From Taiwanofungus camphoratus (lineage: Eukaryota > Basidiomycota > Agaricomycetes > Polyporales > Taiwanofungaceae): a DNA stretch of 64,000 bases. The position numbers and the translations under genes were made by a program. Each line of letters opens with the position of its first letter. The first letter of the stretch is position 1. The stretch lies in the NCBI GenBank assembly GCA_003999685.1, contig CP021224.1:496001-560000 (forward strand). Direction: 5' to 3'. Shown here piece by piece: positions 24,367-34,491 of the stretch. The notes under the pieces are model-generated. The model was not told the DNA's origin. It saw nothing but the letters and a program-made list of their open reading frames with translations, and did no database searches.

Positions 24367-26056
24367 GACACTGTTGCAAAAGGTTCTTGATCTACAAGGG
24401 GCGTACAATCTGGAGGCAGCGGAGACGGAAAGAACGAAAGTGCACTATGTTCACTCAATTATAGGCCTATAAGGCGCGGCTACTGTGGCGTATGTTGTGG
24501 CGTACCCGAAGACTGACAAGTGGGCGTACAGCCCTTACTCGATTTGTTAGGCCTCTCATGTGTGTATGTGGCACTGGTATCATGCAATCTGCTGGTAGGT
24601 TGGAGGAGTCGATACCACAAGAAGCAGCAGTCCGACCTATTCGAAAGGCGCTTGAATTTCCCATCCTCAGTTGGTACGCTGAGATGAGCACAGGAAGAGG
24701 GCCAGATTCACACCAGGGGAATATAGACCATGCTAGCCATCCTGTTGCTTGGGTGTTCATGAACAAGGAACTAAATAGACAAGAAATAGCCGATGGCGAT
24801 ATTCGCTGTCATGATGATGCTGCCACCGCGACCCAGAACAAGCACTGGCCAACAACACACGCAATCGAGGTCTGAAAGTTGATATTACGGATAACGCAGA
24901 CACGAACATCTTGCCAAGTACAAGAAGTACCGGAGATCCAAGGGTGTTTTGTAGTGTGCGACGGTGTGCGACTCGCGGCGAGTCGGGGGCGCCTATCAAC
25001 CCCTCTGTGCTCTTCCGAAATAGGCAGGTTCAAGTTGGAACTAGTAGCAACTTTGCCCCGCGTTAGTTCGTTTGTTACGGTTAATGACTCCTAGGCACCG
25101 AGGTCAAGCAGGAGATGTTGCTCATCCTCCCATTGGATCGAACTCTGAATAAGGTATGCGTGTTCAAATACTGCTTTCGCTGGCATCAGAGTGTCTTTGC
25201 AGACTTGGAACCTGCCAATGAAATAGGAACTCAAAAATGGAGTCGCTTCCGCTAAAGTTCGGCCTCCTCCTGTCCAAAGGTGACTACTCTCCGGAAGCAT
25301 TTTCCCCCACCAATGTGTAGAGGAGAGGAATGGGTGCCTTGGGAAGGCATTATAAGCACCCTCATAAGTTTGGCAAGGCCCTCCTCCTGACTCTGCTCGT
25401 GATGACTTAAACTTTTGCTTGATTATGTTCAACGTGGGCTGATGAGCTTCCAATGGATCAATTTGATATGCATCTCCATGTGAATACTCCATCGTGGTCA
25501 CTTCGCGGCGAGAGCTTACATGTGTCGATGCTTATCTTGGCGAACACCCCTACCAGGATACGAATCATGGTATGTTGGTTTTGTCGTCACAAGTCCTTAT
25601 TATTCGACCAAATCTGTTACCTGCAACTCAGCTCTATGTGAACAGAGGAACATATTTAATAATTATTAATCTCCCAGAGCGTTTGGAGACATCAGAAGTA
25701 CGTGCTGTATTGGATTTATTTCTTGACTGAGTCATACAAAGGTTGAGAAATTACAGTATGGTTTGGTATTGCTTTGTAGGCATGACATTAGCGACAGGTT
25801 ATGTAATCTTTTCAGTTCATTTACGGAAAGCTTTGGCCACGGCCACGATCAAAGCATCCCAACCTGTGCAGCCGTGTGGCGCGTCGGCAAGCCCTTCCAC
25901 ATAAAAGGCGGTCCACTTCAGCAACCTCACCCCAAGACCGATTCTACTGTCATTGATCGCCAGTTGCGGCTCACCTCACTCAGGCTGCCCCGCCAATTCT
26001 CACCGCTCTTGACATCTGAAACTCGCGGTTGCGCAACGCTTTCTTTCTTCGATACT
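24367..26056. other. Gene-free stretch
   Basis: About 1.7 kb with no recognisable gene. Short open frames on both strands (up to about 136 codons) look random. The last 150 bases are the leader of the next gene. Confidence 0.5.
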
Positions 26057-26557
26057 ATGTCTGAAAAAGAATCGAGTCCTCCTTCCGCCAACGGCACAGC
26101 CTCCTCAGAAAGTACGTCCTCGAACCCGCAGGCAGCGGTAGACTCCATAGCAAAGCGGATTGTGGAGATGTGGAAAAAAGAGCCAGACAGTGTGAAAAAA
26201 AAGTACCTCACTGCGGCAGAGGTACCGGTGGCCGACAGGCCTCCACCAAGACAGCCTTCCTCACTAGATGTAGCGCTCCTACTGAGCGAGTATGCATACA
26301 TGTGGAAGCATCCGACAGCAGATGATTTCTCTATGGAAGGCGCAGCGGAAGACGACACTGATGGGCCATCTGCGGCAGCTTTTTCTGGCCAGGGGCCGCA
26401 ACCAGTCCAGACACTCTGGGTTGAAATCGATGCGCAAGATGGATCTTGTGCCACGGACGTGTTCGGGCACCAATATCCAACGGGTTCCCAAACTCAATTG
26501 GAGACGCTGTATCCCCCAATCGCGACCACGGAGGCATACGATGAAGATGAAACCTAA
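26057..26557 (+). CDS. Small acidic protein with an HMG-box-like segment
   Basis: A single-exon gene for 166 residues. ATG at 26057 is preferred to an in-frame ATG 294 bp upstream because the upstream stretch looks like untranslated leader with no bias and MSEKESSPPSANGTASS is a typical start. Residues of about 25-55 (AVDSIAKRIVEMWKKEPDSV, then KKKYLTAAE) resemble the second and third helices of an HMG box, where a Trp in the pattern ExWKxxP and a K(K/R)Y motif are usual; the first helix is missing. The C-terminal half is acidic (AAEDDTDGPSAAA, AYDEDET). It may be a divergent HMG-box or homeodomain-linked small nuclear protein; the resemblance is short and the function is not established. No operon-like neighbours. 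Confidence 0.45.
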   Translation: MSEKESSPPSANGTASSESTSSNPQAAVDSIAKRIVEMWKKEPDSVKKKYLTAAEVPVADRPPPRQPSSLDVALLLSEYAYMWKHPTADDFSMEGAAEDDTDGPSAAAFSGQGPQPVQTLWVEIDAQDGSCATDVFGHQYPTGSQTQLETLYPPIATTEAYDEDET

Positions 26558-27050
26558 GGCCGTTCGGAACGATGACCAGCACCTACTAGTATACAGAGCG
26601 CTTCATCACGTCTCAACGTTATTATCTCGTTTGTTTATTGTCGAGCATACTCTGTAATGTTTACTATAGACGAAAGTCACACAACCATATTTGGAAGGAA
26701 ATGTGAGCTGATTTGAAGAGCGGAAGTCCTGCGTGCCATATATTCATAGACTGACGGCCTGGAAGATTTTCCAGTATAGCAAGGACTAGCGTTACAGGGA
26801 CTGATCGATCCATTGAAACGCTATCTGTTCTAAATCAAGCGGAACGCGATGACTGCGTCGTTCGACAGGACCTCTGTATGGGACACTTTTGACCTGTTGG
26901 GAGAGATACGCTTGAGCTGCATCAGGAAAAATGCAGATAACTATGTAGCTGGATGTGCTACAGTCTATAGCACTGTATAGTGCTACATATTTGGTTGTAG
27001 CTACCCCGATTTTCCTGATATAGTGAGCCTAATTCTAAGGGAGGAGAAGG
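26558..27050. other. Intergenic stretch before the U6 gene
   Basis: No gene seen. It contains the 3' flanks of the small acidic-protein gene and of the minus-strand U6 gene. Confidence 0.5.
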
Positions 27051-27115
27051 AAAATAAATATTGAGACCCGTAGGTCTACCACTCCGGGAAAGCGTGTCAT
27101 CCTTGTGCAGGGGCC

Positions 27116-27146
<31 letters not shown>

Positions 27147-27170
27147 TTCGTATGTCACCCCGAAGGGGAC
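27051..27170 (-). ncRNA. U6 spliceosomal RNA, copy 1
   Basis: Read on the minus strand from 27170, the RNA starts with a UUCG-capped 5' hairpin (GTCCCCTTCGGGGTGAC) and contains the invariant U6 core: GGAACGATACAGAGAAGATT, with the ACAGAGA box that pairs with the 5' splice site, then AGCATGGCCCCTGCACAAGG with the AGC triad, and ATGACACGC. It ends in a run of four T (27054-27051), as expected for RNA polymerase III termination. The gene has no intron, although U6 introns occur in some basidiomycetes. The 120 nt are identical to copy 2 at 30560-30679, which lies on the other strand. Confidence 0.97.
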
Positions 27171-27211
27171 AAGTAATTATGATGAGTAGTCCAGTCAAGG
27201 ACAATGCAATC

Positions 27212-27232
27212 GCATTTTGTTCAATCGGCGGG
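27212..27232 (-). promoter_or_regulatory. Conserved upstream element of U6 copy 1
   Basis: TGAACAAAATGC begins exactly 53 nt upstream of the U6 5' end, and is preceded by CCCGCC and three variable bases. The same arrangement at the same distance precedes copy 2, while the sequence between the element and the RNA differs. This suggests a polymerase III upstream (PSE/USE-like) promoter element. Confidence 0.65.
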
Positions 27233-27675
27233 GAGCGCGATCACATGATACACACGTCCTCAAGATGAGCTACTACTAGCAGCCCTCGAGCTTCAAGCTT
27301 CGGGTCCCAGAAACAGCTGATATGATGTCCCCAATATGCTCACACTTGAAATCTCATTCAGATCATTCAGGAATGCTACCGATCACCAGCCAGCCCCTCT
27401 GGTAGATGCATCGTACACGCCAGTCTGAACACTGACGGCTGACAATGGCTGACACGACCAATGCGCCATAAGGACAGCGCGGTGAGCACCGTTAGCCATT
27501 CCTTCTTGTCTCTTTCTTTCATCACGCACTTTTCTTCAGGCCCAGGTGGTCTCATTTTTCTATACTTTCAGCTTTCACATTCTTCATTGCGACAGGATCG
27601 CCCCATACTTTCCTTCTTAACCACTCTCCTTGACTCTCGCTTTTTACGCACCTTCTTTTGATTCACATATCTGCT
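27233..27675. other. Intergenic stretch
   Basis: Promoter and leader of the His-rich secreted protein gene. The last 200 bases are pyrimidine-rich (TTCTTGTCTCTTTCTTTC and similar), which is common in leaders of strongly expressed fungal genes. No gene seen. Confidence 0.45.
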
Positions 27676-30313
27676 ATGGTTGTCCTGACTCCCCGCTTTG
27701 CCCTCTTGGCTGCGCTGTCCTCTATCGCCGCCGTCTCAGCCTTGCCTGCCCCGCTCGATAGCGCTGCCATTCAGATCTACTACCGCGACTCGGAGTCAGC
27801 ATCTAGCGCCTCTCATCATGCTACTCACTCCCATACCTTCACTCGTACTTCTTCTGCTGATGCTCCGTCGTCCACTCCATCTGGCTCTGTGGACGATGAC
27901 AAGCCTCAGCGCCAACCCAAACCGGTCATCCCCCTCCCGTCGCGGCGGACGGAGGTTGGCGCCGCCAAAGAGACAGGCTCTCAATCTTCGGCAGGGCACG
28001 ACGCCAAGGAACACGATGACAAAAAGGAGATCAAACATGACAAGGGAAAGGTGAGCAGCGTTGTGCCTATTAAGATGCTTTTCGCGGTGTGACACATGAC
28101 GTTGCAACAGAGAGCAACTTGGGACCCGCTCAATCCTATCCTTCAGCTGGGCGACATCTGGATTGGAGCCCCATCTCGCTTCAGGCGCGATATGAAGGTC
28201 GTCAGCCTCCCTCCTTTGCTCGACAAGAGGCACCACCATGATCACGAGAAGGTGATTGTCAAGGGCGATCACGACCATGTCAACGTCCACCACCGCACTC
28301 TATCGTCCTCACGCATCTTTGGGCGTGCACCGCATGATAGGGTTGTTGTGAAGGGCAAAAATGATCACGTTCATGTGCACAGCGACGACGGACACGACAA
28401 GGTCGTCGTAAAGGGCCAGAATGACCATGTCCACGTCCATCGCTCGCCCCACGATCATCATGACAAAGTGGTCGTGAAGGGTGACGACGACCACGTTCAT
28501 GTCCACCGTTCGCCGGAGCCTCACCATCATGATCATGCGAAGGTGATCGTAGAAGGCGACCACGACCATGTCAATGTCCATCGCTCTCCTGAACCTCATC
28601 ACCATGATGACCACGACAAGGTGATTGTCAAAGGCGACCATGATCATGTTAACGTACATCGTTCTCCGGAACCTCACCACCATCATGATCATGATAAGGT
28701 GATCGTAAAGGGCGACCACGACCATGTCAATGTTCATCGTTCTCCCGAGCCTCACCACCATCACGACCACGACAAGGTGATCGTCAAAGGCGACCACATC
28801 AATGTACACTCAAGAGACATGCATCCATCCATCTACATCTCTGGCGACCGGGGGGACTCGTATATGGTTGCGAACGTCCGCAGACATCACTCACACGACG
28901 AGCATGACAAGGTAGTGGTGAAGGGAGATGACGATAACGTCCACGTACATATGCGGCGCGACGGTCTGCAGATCCCAGGCGTTCCTGGCTCGATCGATAT
29001 CATTGTGCGCACTAATCATTGCTTTTCGTGTACGGAATCCAACTTCCGCTGATTTCGCCCTTATGTTTTCACAGAGCCAGGTCGTCAACTCAACTGTTGG
29101 TCAAAAGATCGCGTCCCTCGTTCTGTCTCAACCGGACAACAGTACTGCTGCCGACAACTCCACTGCAAGCTTTGTCCTCAATGCTTCCGGCGCGGATCAG
29201 ACCCAGATCTACCTTGTGGCTGCGCCTCCCGATCTCTCGAACTCGACCGCCTCTAATACCACAGCCTCGAATTCAACGGCTGCAGATGGCTTAAGTCCTG
29301 CGTCGTTCGTTAAGGTATTGCTGCAACTCCCCGTGTTCGATCCGGAGCACGCCATGATGAAGGCCTACTGCGCGACGTTCGACCCCAATCCGCCTGCACC
29401 CTCGCCTCTTATGGTCGAAATGTGCATGAACGACACTCAGGGCGACGAGCATAAGAGCCAGGTCTTCGCATATGAACCTGACACCGGTGTCATTCGCCCG
29501 ATGTGGTTCAATGGCGAGGACGACGGAACGGACGACTCTGATCCCGCCGATTCCTCTGATGACCCGACCTCGAGCTCGAACTCAACCACAGTTGACCCCA
29601 CGACGCCCTCGAGCGACAAGGTTGTCAATGTCACCAGCCTGGACGAGATGGCACTCGACAAGCAGTTCGGCGATGCGACGCGGCCACCACTTCATGCTGG
29701 CCTGGCGAAGGAGTTTGACGCAGACCCTGGGTTTGCACGCAACGTCACGCTCGTGTTCACCCCTGCGGCGCCTGAGATTATGCCGCAGAAGACTGTTGAC
29801 AACGACTCGGACTCGGACTCGACTTCTGATGCTGACACTTCGACTTCGAGCTCGGCTACTGCTACAGTTTCTGCGTCTGCGACCAGCTCAGATAATGTGT
29901 CTGCAGCCTCTGACATGGCTACGGCTACTGCGACGTCTAGTTCCACGGACTTGGAGACTGCTTCTGCTTCGGCAACACCATTAGCGGCCAAATTCGAATC
30001 TACTACTGTGACGACAACCTCTGGCTCGGCTACTGCTTCTGCGACGAGCTCTGCTACCTCTGCCTCTCTTGCTGTCGAGGTGTACAACCCTGGGGCCTCT
30101 TCTTCAGCTTCGACCGATTCCACGGCATCCACAGCTTCTGCTTCGCCTTCGGATTCGATCGGTGCGCAGGACATGGAGGCTACAAGCAGCATCACGCCGA
30201 CTGATACCGCTACTGAGAGCCTGAGCGGTGCAAGCTCGACGATGACACCAGTAAGCACTGCGCCGTACGAGTGGATGTTCCGGGAGGGAACTGTGAAGGC
30301 GACTCGTTCTTGA
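27676..30313 (+). CDS. Secreted protein with nine His/Asp-rich repeats and a Ser/Thr-rich tail; function unknown
   Basis: Three exons (27676-28050, 28111-29004, 29075-30313; both introns in phase 0) encode 835 residues. The start MVVLTPRFALLAALSSIAAV followed by SALPAP is a clear signal peptide. Exon 2 holds nine units of the form DKVIVKGDHDHVNVH, most separated by RSPEPHHHHDH spacers. Each unit alternates hydrophobic and polar residues around a G-(D/K/Q)-(H/N/D)-D turn, so each could form a beta hairpin with His side chains on one face. Exon 3 encodes a domain with N-glycosylation sites (NSTASNTTASNSTA), four possible disulphide Cys residues (AYCATF, VEMCMN and others), SFVKVLLQLPVFDPEHAMMK, then a long Ser/Thr/Ala-rich stretch typical of O-glycosylated wall proteins. 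No GPI signal is evident. Metal binding by the repeats is an inference. The gene is flanked by inverted U6 copies. Confidence 0.85.
28231..28950 (+). repeat. Tandem coding repeats of about 66-81 bp (His/Asp-rich units)
   Basis: Nine in-frame units with core (K/R)V(I/V)VKG followed by two or three Asp/His/Asn and HV(N/H)VH. Units 5-8 have nearly identical spacers of about 78 bp period, suggesting recent expansion; units 1-3 and 9 are more diverged. Confidence 0.9.
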
Positions 30314-30497
30314 GTTAGCAACAAGGGCGACGTTAGAGTCATTTTCTCTGTTCTTGTCCGATGTACCTTACTACATTATACCTACATTCATTTACGAATC
30401 ATCGACGTCCCCATGTTAGACTTAATACGACATGATAAAATTAAGACCCAAGCATCGCTCATTATTGGGCCGCAGGTAATCCGACCGTGGGAAGAAA

Positions 30498-30518
30498 CCC
30501 GCCATCTGAACAAAATGC
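30498..30518 (+). promoter_or_regulatory. Conserved upstream element of U6 copy 2
   Basis: CCCGCC, three variable bases, then TGAACAAAATGC (30507-30518), starting 53 nt before the U6 5' end at 30560. It has the same spacing and the same 12-mer as upstream of copy 1. Confidence 0.65.
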
Positions 30519-30559
30519 ATAACGCCGCCTCACACTCTCAGTTCATGGCCCACAATGTT

Positions 30560-30583
30560 GTCCCCTTCGGGGTGACATACGAA

Positions 30584-30614
<31 letters not shown>

Positions 30615-30679
30615 GGCCCCTGCACAAGGATGACACGCTTTCCCGGAGTGGTAGACCTACGGGTCTCAATATTTATTTT
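30560..30679 (+). ncRNA. U6 spliceosomal RNA, copy 2
   Basis: A 120-nt U6 snRNA identical base for base to copy 1 on the opposite strand at 27051-27170. It has the UUCG-capped 5' hairpin, the ACAGAGA box, the AGC triad, the GATGACACGC internal stem-loop start, a GTAGACCTACGGGTCTC 3' stem, and a terminating TTTT at 30676-30679. It has no intron. Confidence 0.97.
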
Positions 30680-32294
30680 CTTTGCCACTCTCGTGGACTT
30701 CCTCTGATCTGGTATCCATATCATGGCGGCTTTGCGCTAGCGCGACCTGCAATTCTGGACCAAGTAGCTAACTTTAGAGCTTTCGTATGCCATCGACTGG
30801 TGATGCGACACATCATGATTTTGCCATGACCTCGACGAAGTAGGGAAGAAACTGTCTGGGCCTACTATACTACAACCACAAGTCCTCTCCGAGTCGCTCT
30901 CGTGCCGATCGCAAGGCCTTTCTCACCTTGACATTGTATTCAAACAAGACTCTTCATGATGAAACGAGGTCTGGAAGACTGCATATACGCGCCAAGGCCA
31001 ATCCCTTTTCTATTCAAGGAGCTACCGGATGTCAGGCTGATGAGACATTCGAGAGAGAGAGGGTTGCAATACGGAGCTGTCAGTGTTGACACCCAGAAAC
31101 CAGCTCGATGGTAAGCCTCGTGTTAGTGGCCTGTCATTATCCCTTAGGATGGTGTTTTCTTCCACTGGATTCGCTCGCTCGAGTTCCTTCCGCAGCATTT
31201 AATTTTCTAGGGATCATCTTGGACAGGCTGAAGATAGTTGGTATGTATTATGCGTTTGTCTGGATCCTTGGGCTCTAGTTGCCCTCTTCTCGTGCTTCGA
31301 ATACAATCGAGGCAAGTGAGTTCTTGATTGAAGATCAACTTGGAAGAAGTGGGCATGTGAAGGACGGAAATATCCGTCCAGGTAGTGTTCTTCCCCATTA
31401 TCCCTTGTCTAGTTCAAAACGTTTGTTGTTGGCTCCACCTGAACCTAAGCACTATCGAGACTCATGTTGAAACCTCTAGTCGGGGCCGCCACAATACCTC
31501 TGCTATCTGGCAATGGCCATAGGCCTGTCGTTCTACATACTGAATCGTGTCTTCTCGGCATCAGATGAGGAGAACTGGCGCGCAATAGCGATGTCAGTAC
31601 TTACGATTGTTCCTGGCGTCTCTAACTTCCGATGCATCGACGGAGACATGGGGCTGAACCAGCGTTTGAGCGTCGAGAAATGTGAAGCTGGAAATAGTTA
31701 CAGCTCTGCCACTGATACAAGATGGTTGTTCTACTAATTCTAATTGCATTGGACTTCACACCTCCCTTGAGTACTTAAAGACCAAATATACGCGGGATAT
31801 CTGTGCGCAGATGTACACCGAACGCCCCATCTTTTCCTGCCTCCGACCGATGTCGAGCCATAGTTCGTGCCCGTCAGGTAAGTTCACCATCAGCTACCTT
31901 TCCATACCCCGGTTTATTCAAACCAGTTTAGGTTTTTGAAAATACAAGAGGCGTCTTGTACATTCATGGATAGTAATTGGTGAGACGCTTTGAGCCCATG
32001 AAAGCACTGGTACTTTCCGGCTCATCGTCAGAGCAGATGCGGAGTTTGCGCTGTTAGCACATTCCACGGCATGCCTCGACGTAGATTCCAAAAATCTAAT
32101 AGGAAGAGTGCATCACTTTTTACGTCCATCCATGATGCTGGTTGTCCGATCATAGGTCCTCGATCATAGACCCTTTATGCAGAGAGCGCTATCACGCATT
32201 CAGGTACGAGCTGTGATCTATGTCAACGCTATAACAATGCTCTGTCCCCCGCTCTTGTATGCGCTACGTCCCCCTTCGCAAATCGTCACTCACA
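30680..32294. other. Gene-free stretch
   Basis: About 1.6 kb without a supportable gene; open frames are under 75 codons and unmatched. It precedes the laccase relic and may contain more unrecognisable decayed coding DNA. Confidence 0.45.
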
Positions 32295-32704
32295 ATGGAG
32301 ATGGTCTTCTGTCTATATGTCATTGCTGTACTGGTTTTCAACCAATCCTTAGGGGTCTTTTCCGCAATTGGACCGATAGCGGATTTGCACATCGTAAATG
32401 GCAACGTCGATCCTGATGGATATGCTCAGCCGGCAGTTCTTGCTGATGGCATGTGCCCTGGACCTCTGATTTGCGGAGCGACGGATGGTTTTAGGAGCCT
32501 GCTCTTGTCCCAAAGTTACCGGCTCCGCCTCATCTCGATCTTTTGCAGCCCTAACTTTGTATTCACGATTGACAATTAAGGGGCATGGTTATTCTCCGCT
32601 ATGTCGGTGCTCAGGCAACACTTCATGTTCCATGCAGGAACCCACTGCTTGAGACTAACCTGCATCCCCTCACGGATCCTGAATCGGTACATCTTTTGTT
32701 ACAG
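32295..32704 (+). pseudogene. Laccase (multicopper oxidase) relic
   Basis: A decayed laccase gene. ATG at 32295 starts a signal peptide (MEMVFCLYVIAVLVFNQSLG) followed by the laccase N-terminus AIGPIADLHIVNGNVDPDGY and AQPAVLADGMCPGPLICG. The sequence then jumps directly to the domain 2 segment SYRLRLISIFCSPNFVFTID, skipping the His-x-His copper ligands and several hundred residues. After a stop at 32577 and a frame change, fragments GMVILRYVG and LLETNLHPLTDP, from the domain 2/3 junction, follow. No domain 3 or copper-binding C-terminus is seen. Active laccases are about 500-530 residues; the pieces here total about 140. No intact laccase is in the window. The match is from recognition of conserved laccase phrases (for example AIGPVADL, YRFRLVSISCDPNF, ETNLHPL). 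Confidence 0.75.
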
Positions 32705-33304
32705 TGAATCCTCATTAATATGTTAGTACCGTTTTGACAGCGTTACTAATATCTCTCGCCTTCCAAATTGCCTTTGCACGTACTACCTTGTAGCTCAAGA
32801 TGACTGAACTTACTGTCTGTCCAGCTCGGCCTTCAAGCTTCTTTGACTCGGAAGAGATCCCCATGATCACTGGTCCTCGTGGGGAGCATTGGACGACAAA
32901 ATCCACAAACACCTTGACCTGCTAGTATCGTATTCGTTTCATCCCACGGTTGGGGCCAGTAGGTTATTGAAGACTTACAAGGCCTCGCTTGCCTAGCGAC
33001 TTATGTATGGTAGCTGTGAGATTTCGATACTTTGAGATTTCACATCGATGTCTGCAAGCATATCGCGCAGGTCAATTGAGTTTGTAGCATGAAACCGGAA
33101 GTTCTGAACTGGGTTAAAGCACCGGTGGCATCCTCGGTGTTCAAACCTGTTCGAGAAGGTTATCGCAAACTTGTGATTATTGCCATGACGTCGGAGACAG
33201 CCGGTTTCATGTGATCTGCAGAGCAATGAGCTATGGCTCAGCGCACCGCAGAGGCTGCATCGAGATACAACCTGAAGAGCAAGTAAACAATCTTTGCTGT
33301 AGCA
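32705..33304. other. Gene-free stretch
   Basis: Between the laccase relic and FMP52; nothing recognised. The right end must hold the FMP52 promoter. Confidence 0.45.
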
Positions 33305-34491
33305 ATGTCAGGTGCATGGATCCTGTCAAGTCTCTATTACTGTCTAGATTCGCTCAACGTCGTACGGCGCAACAGGTCTTTCCGTGCTTGTGCTGGGTGC
33401 AACGGGTGCTGTCGGCAAGCACGTCCTGCAGGAGGCGCTCAATTCGTCTCAGTTCTCGCATGTTGGCGAGTACGGTCGCAGAGTGACCTCTGCCGACCAG
33501 ATTTCGGCCGGGAAAGAGAAGCTGGAGCAGAAGACAATCGACTTTGAGAAGCTTGGGGACGCCGGGCTGCAGGACAAGAAGTGGGACGTGGTCTTCATCA
33601 CGTCAGTTGCCAGCTGAAATACCCTGTACTACTCCGATGGCTCAGTGTGCTCGTTGAAGGCTAGGTACAACTCGGAAGGCTGCCGGTAGCGCCGCTGCAT
33701 TTGAGAAGATCGACAGAGAGTGAGTGTCGTCGTGTAACATCCACGTGTGTGTCTCGCATATTAATGAAACTCCTCCAGATATGTCATCAATGCAGCCCGT
33801 GCGGCAAAGTCTGACGACCCCTCTCACACACAGCGCCTGGTCTATGTATCCGTACGTCACAAGGCTCGATATACCTGCATGTACTGAGCGGCGTCCCCAT
33901 CTCTACCCCAAGTCCGTTGGAGCCAATGCTTCATCCCCCTTCTTGTATACAAAGTCAGTCTGTCGCGGTCACCAGATTGCTTCGTGACGCCTTTGACTCA
34001 CGCCACGGCGGCGCTTGCCAACACTGACGAAGGAGCAAAGGGTTGACCGAGCAAGGTCTCGCTGCTCTAGGCTACAGCGACACGATCATTTTCAGGCCCG
34101 CGGCGCTCGGAGAGGCACAACGCAACGAAAGCAGGCCTCTTGAATCTATCTTCATGTAAGCCGCCGCATCTACGAGTGATTGACCTCTACACGGAGCACC
34201 CATCGCGCCCCCATTTCAGGAGAGCCACCAGCATCCTGGCCAGGTTTTCGTCTAACATTTACGTGCCTGTACGTCAGCTGCCCCGATGCGAGCGCATTCG
34301 CCGCGGAGCCAGTACTTACCACTCTACAGGTCGCGACTGTCGCTAAGAGCATGAGAATTGCTGGCGAGCTCGGGTCCTCCGCCCTCCCGCCCGCGGCTGC
34401 CGCGAAGAAGGAGGGCGGGCCAGATGCACCCTTCACTGTTCTTGACAACAGTAGCATACTCGCTCTAGCTAACGCCTTTGCGAACAAGTAG
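33305..34491 (+). CDS. FMP52: FMP52-like NAD(P)-binding mitochondrial protein (TIP30/HTATIP2-related)
   Basis: An atypical short-chain dehydrogenase-like protein of the FMP52/TIP30 family, found at the mitochondrial outer membrane in yeast; its reaction is unknown. The Rossmann nucleotide-binding motif GATGAVGKHVLQEAL lies at the N-terminus, then VGEYGRRVTSADQI, KWDVVFITLGTTRKAAGSAA (across an intron), RLVYVSSVGANASSPFLYTK, KGLTEQGLAALGYSDTIIFR, and the C-terminus FTVLDNSSILALANAFANK. The start is set by a 7-base first coding exon: ATGTCAG at 33305-33311, then an intron 33312-33375 (GTGCAT...AACAG), then GTCTTTCC, giving MSGLSVLVLGATGAVGK, exactly the family start. Without it the frame has no ATG before the Rossmann motif. 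Five or so further short introns follow. About 240 residues, usual for the family. Neighbours give no functional hint. Confidence 0.85.

Noticed and set aside
25091-25501. Minus-strand open frame of 136 codons
   Set aside because: No recognisable family, no good start context, no conserved-looking blocks; likely chance in a gene-free region.
28309-28809. Minus-strand open frame of 166 codons with MYIDVV-type repeats
   Set aside because: It is the antisense shadow of the His/Asp-rich repeats on the plus strand.
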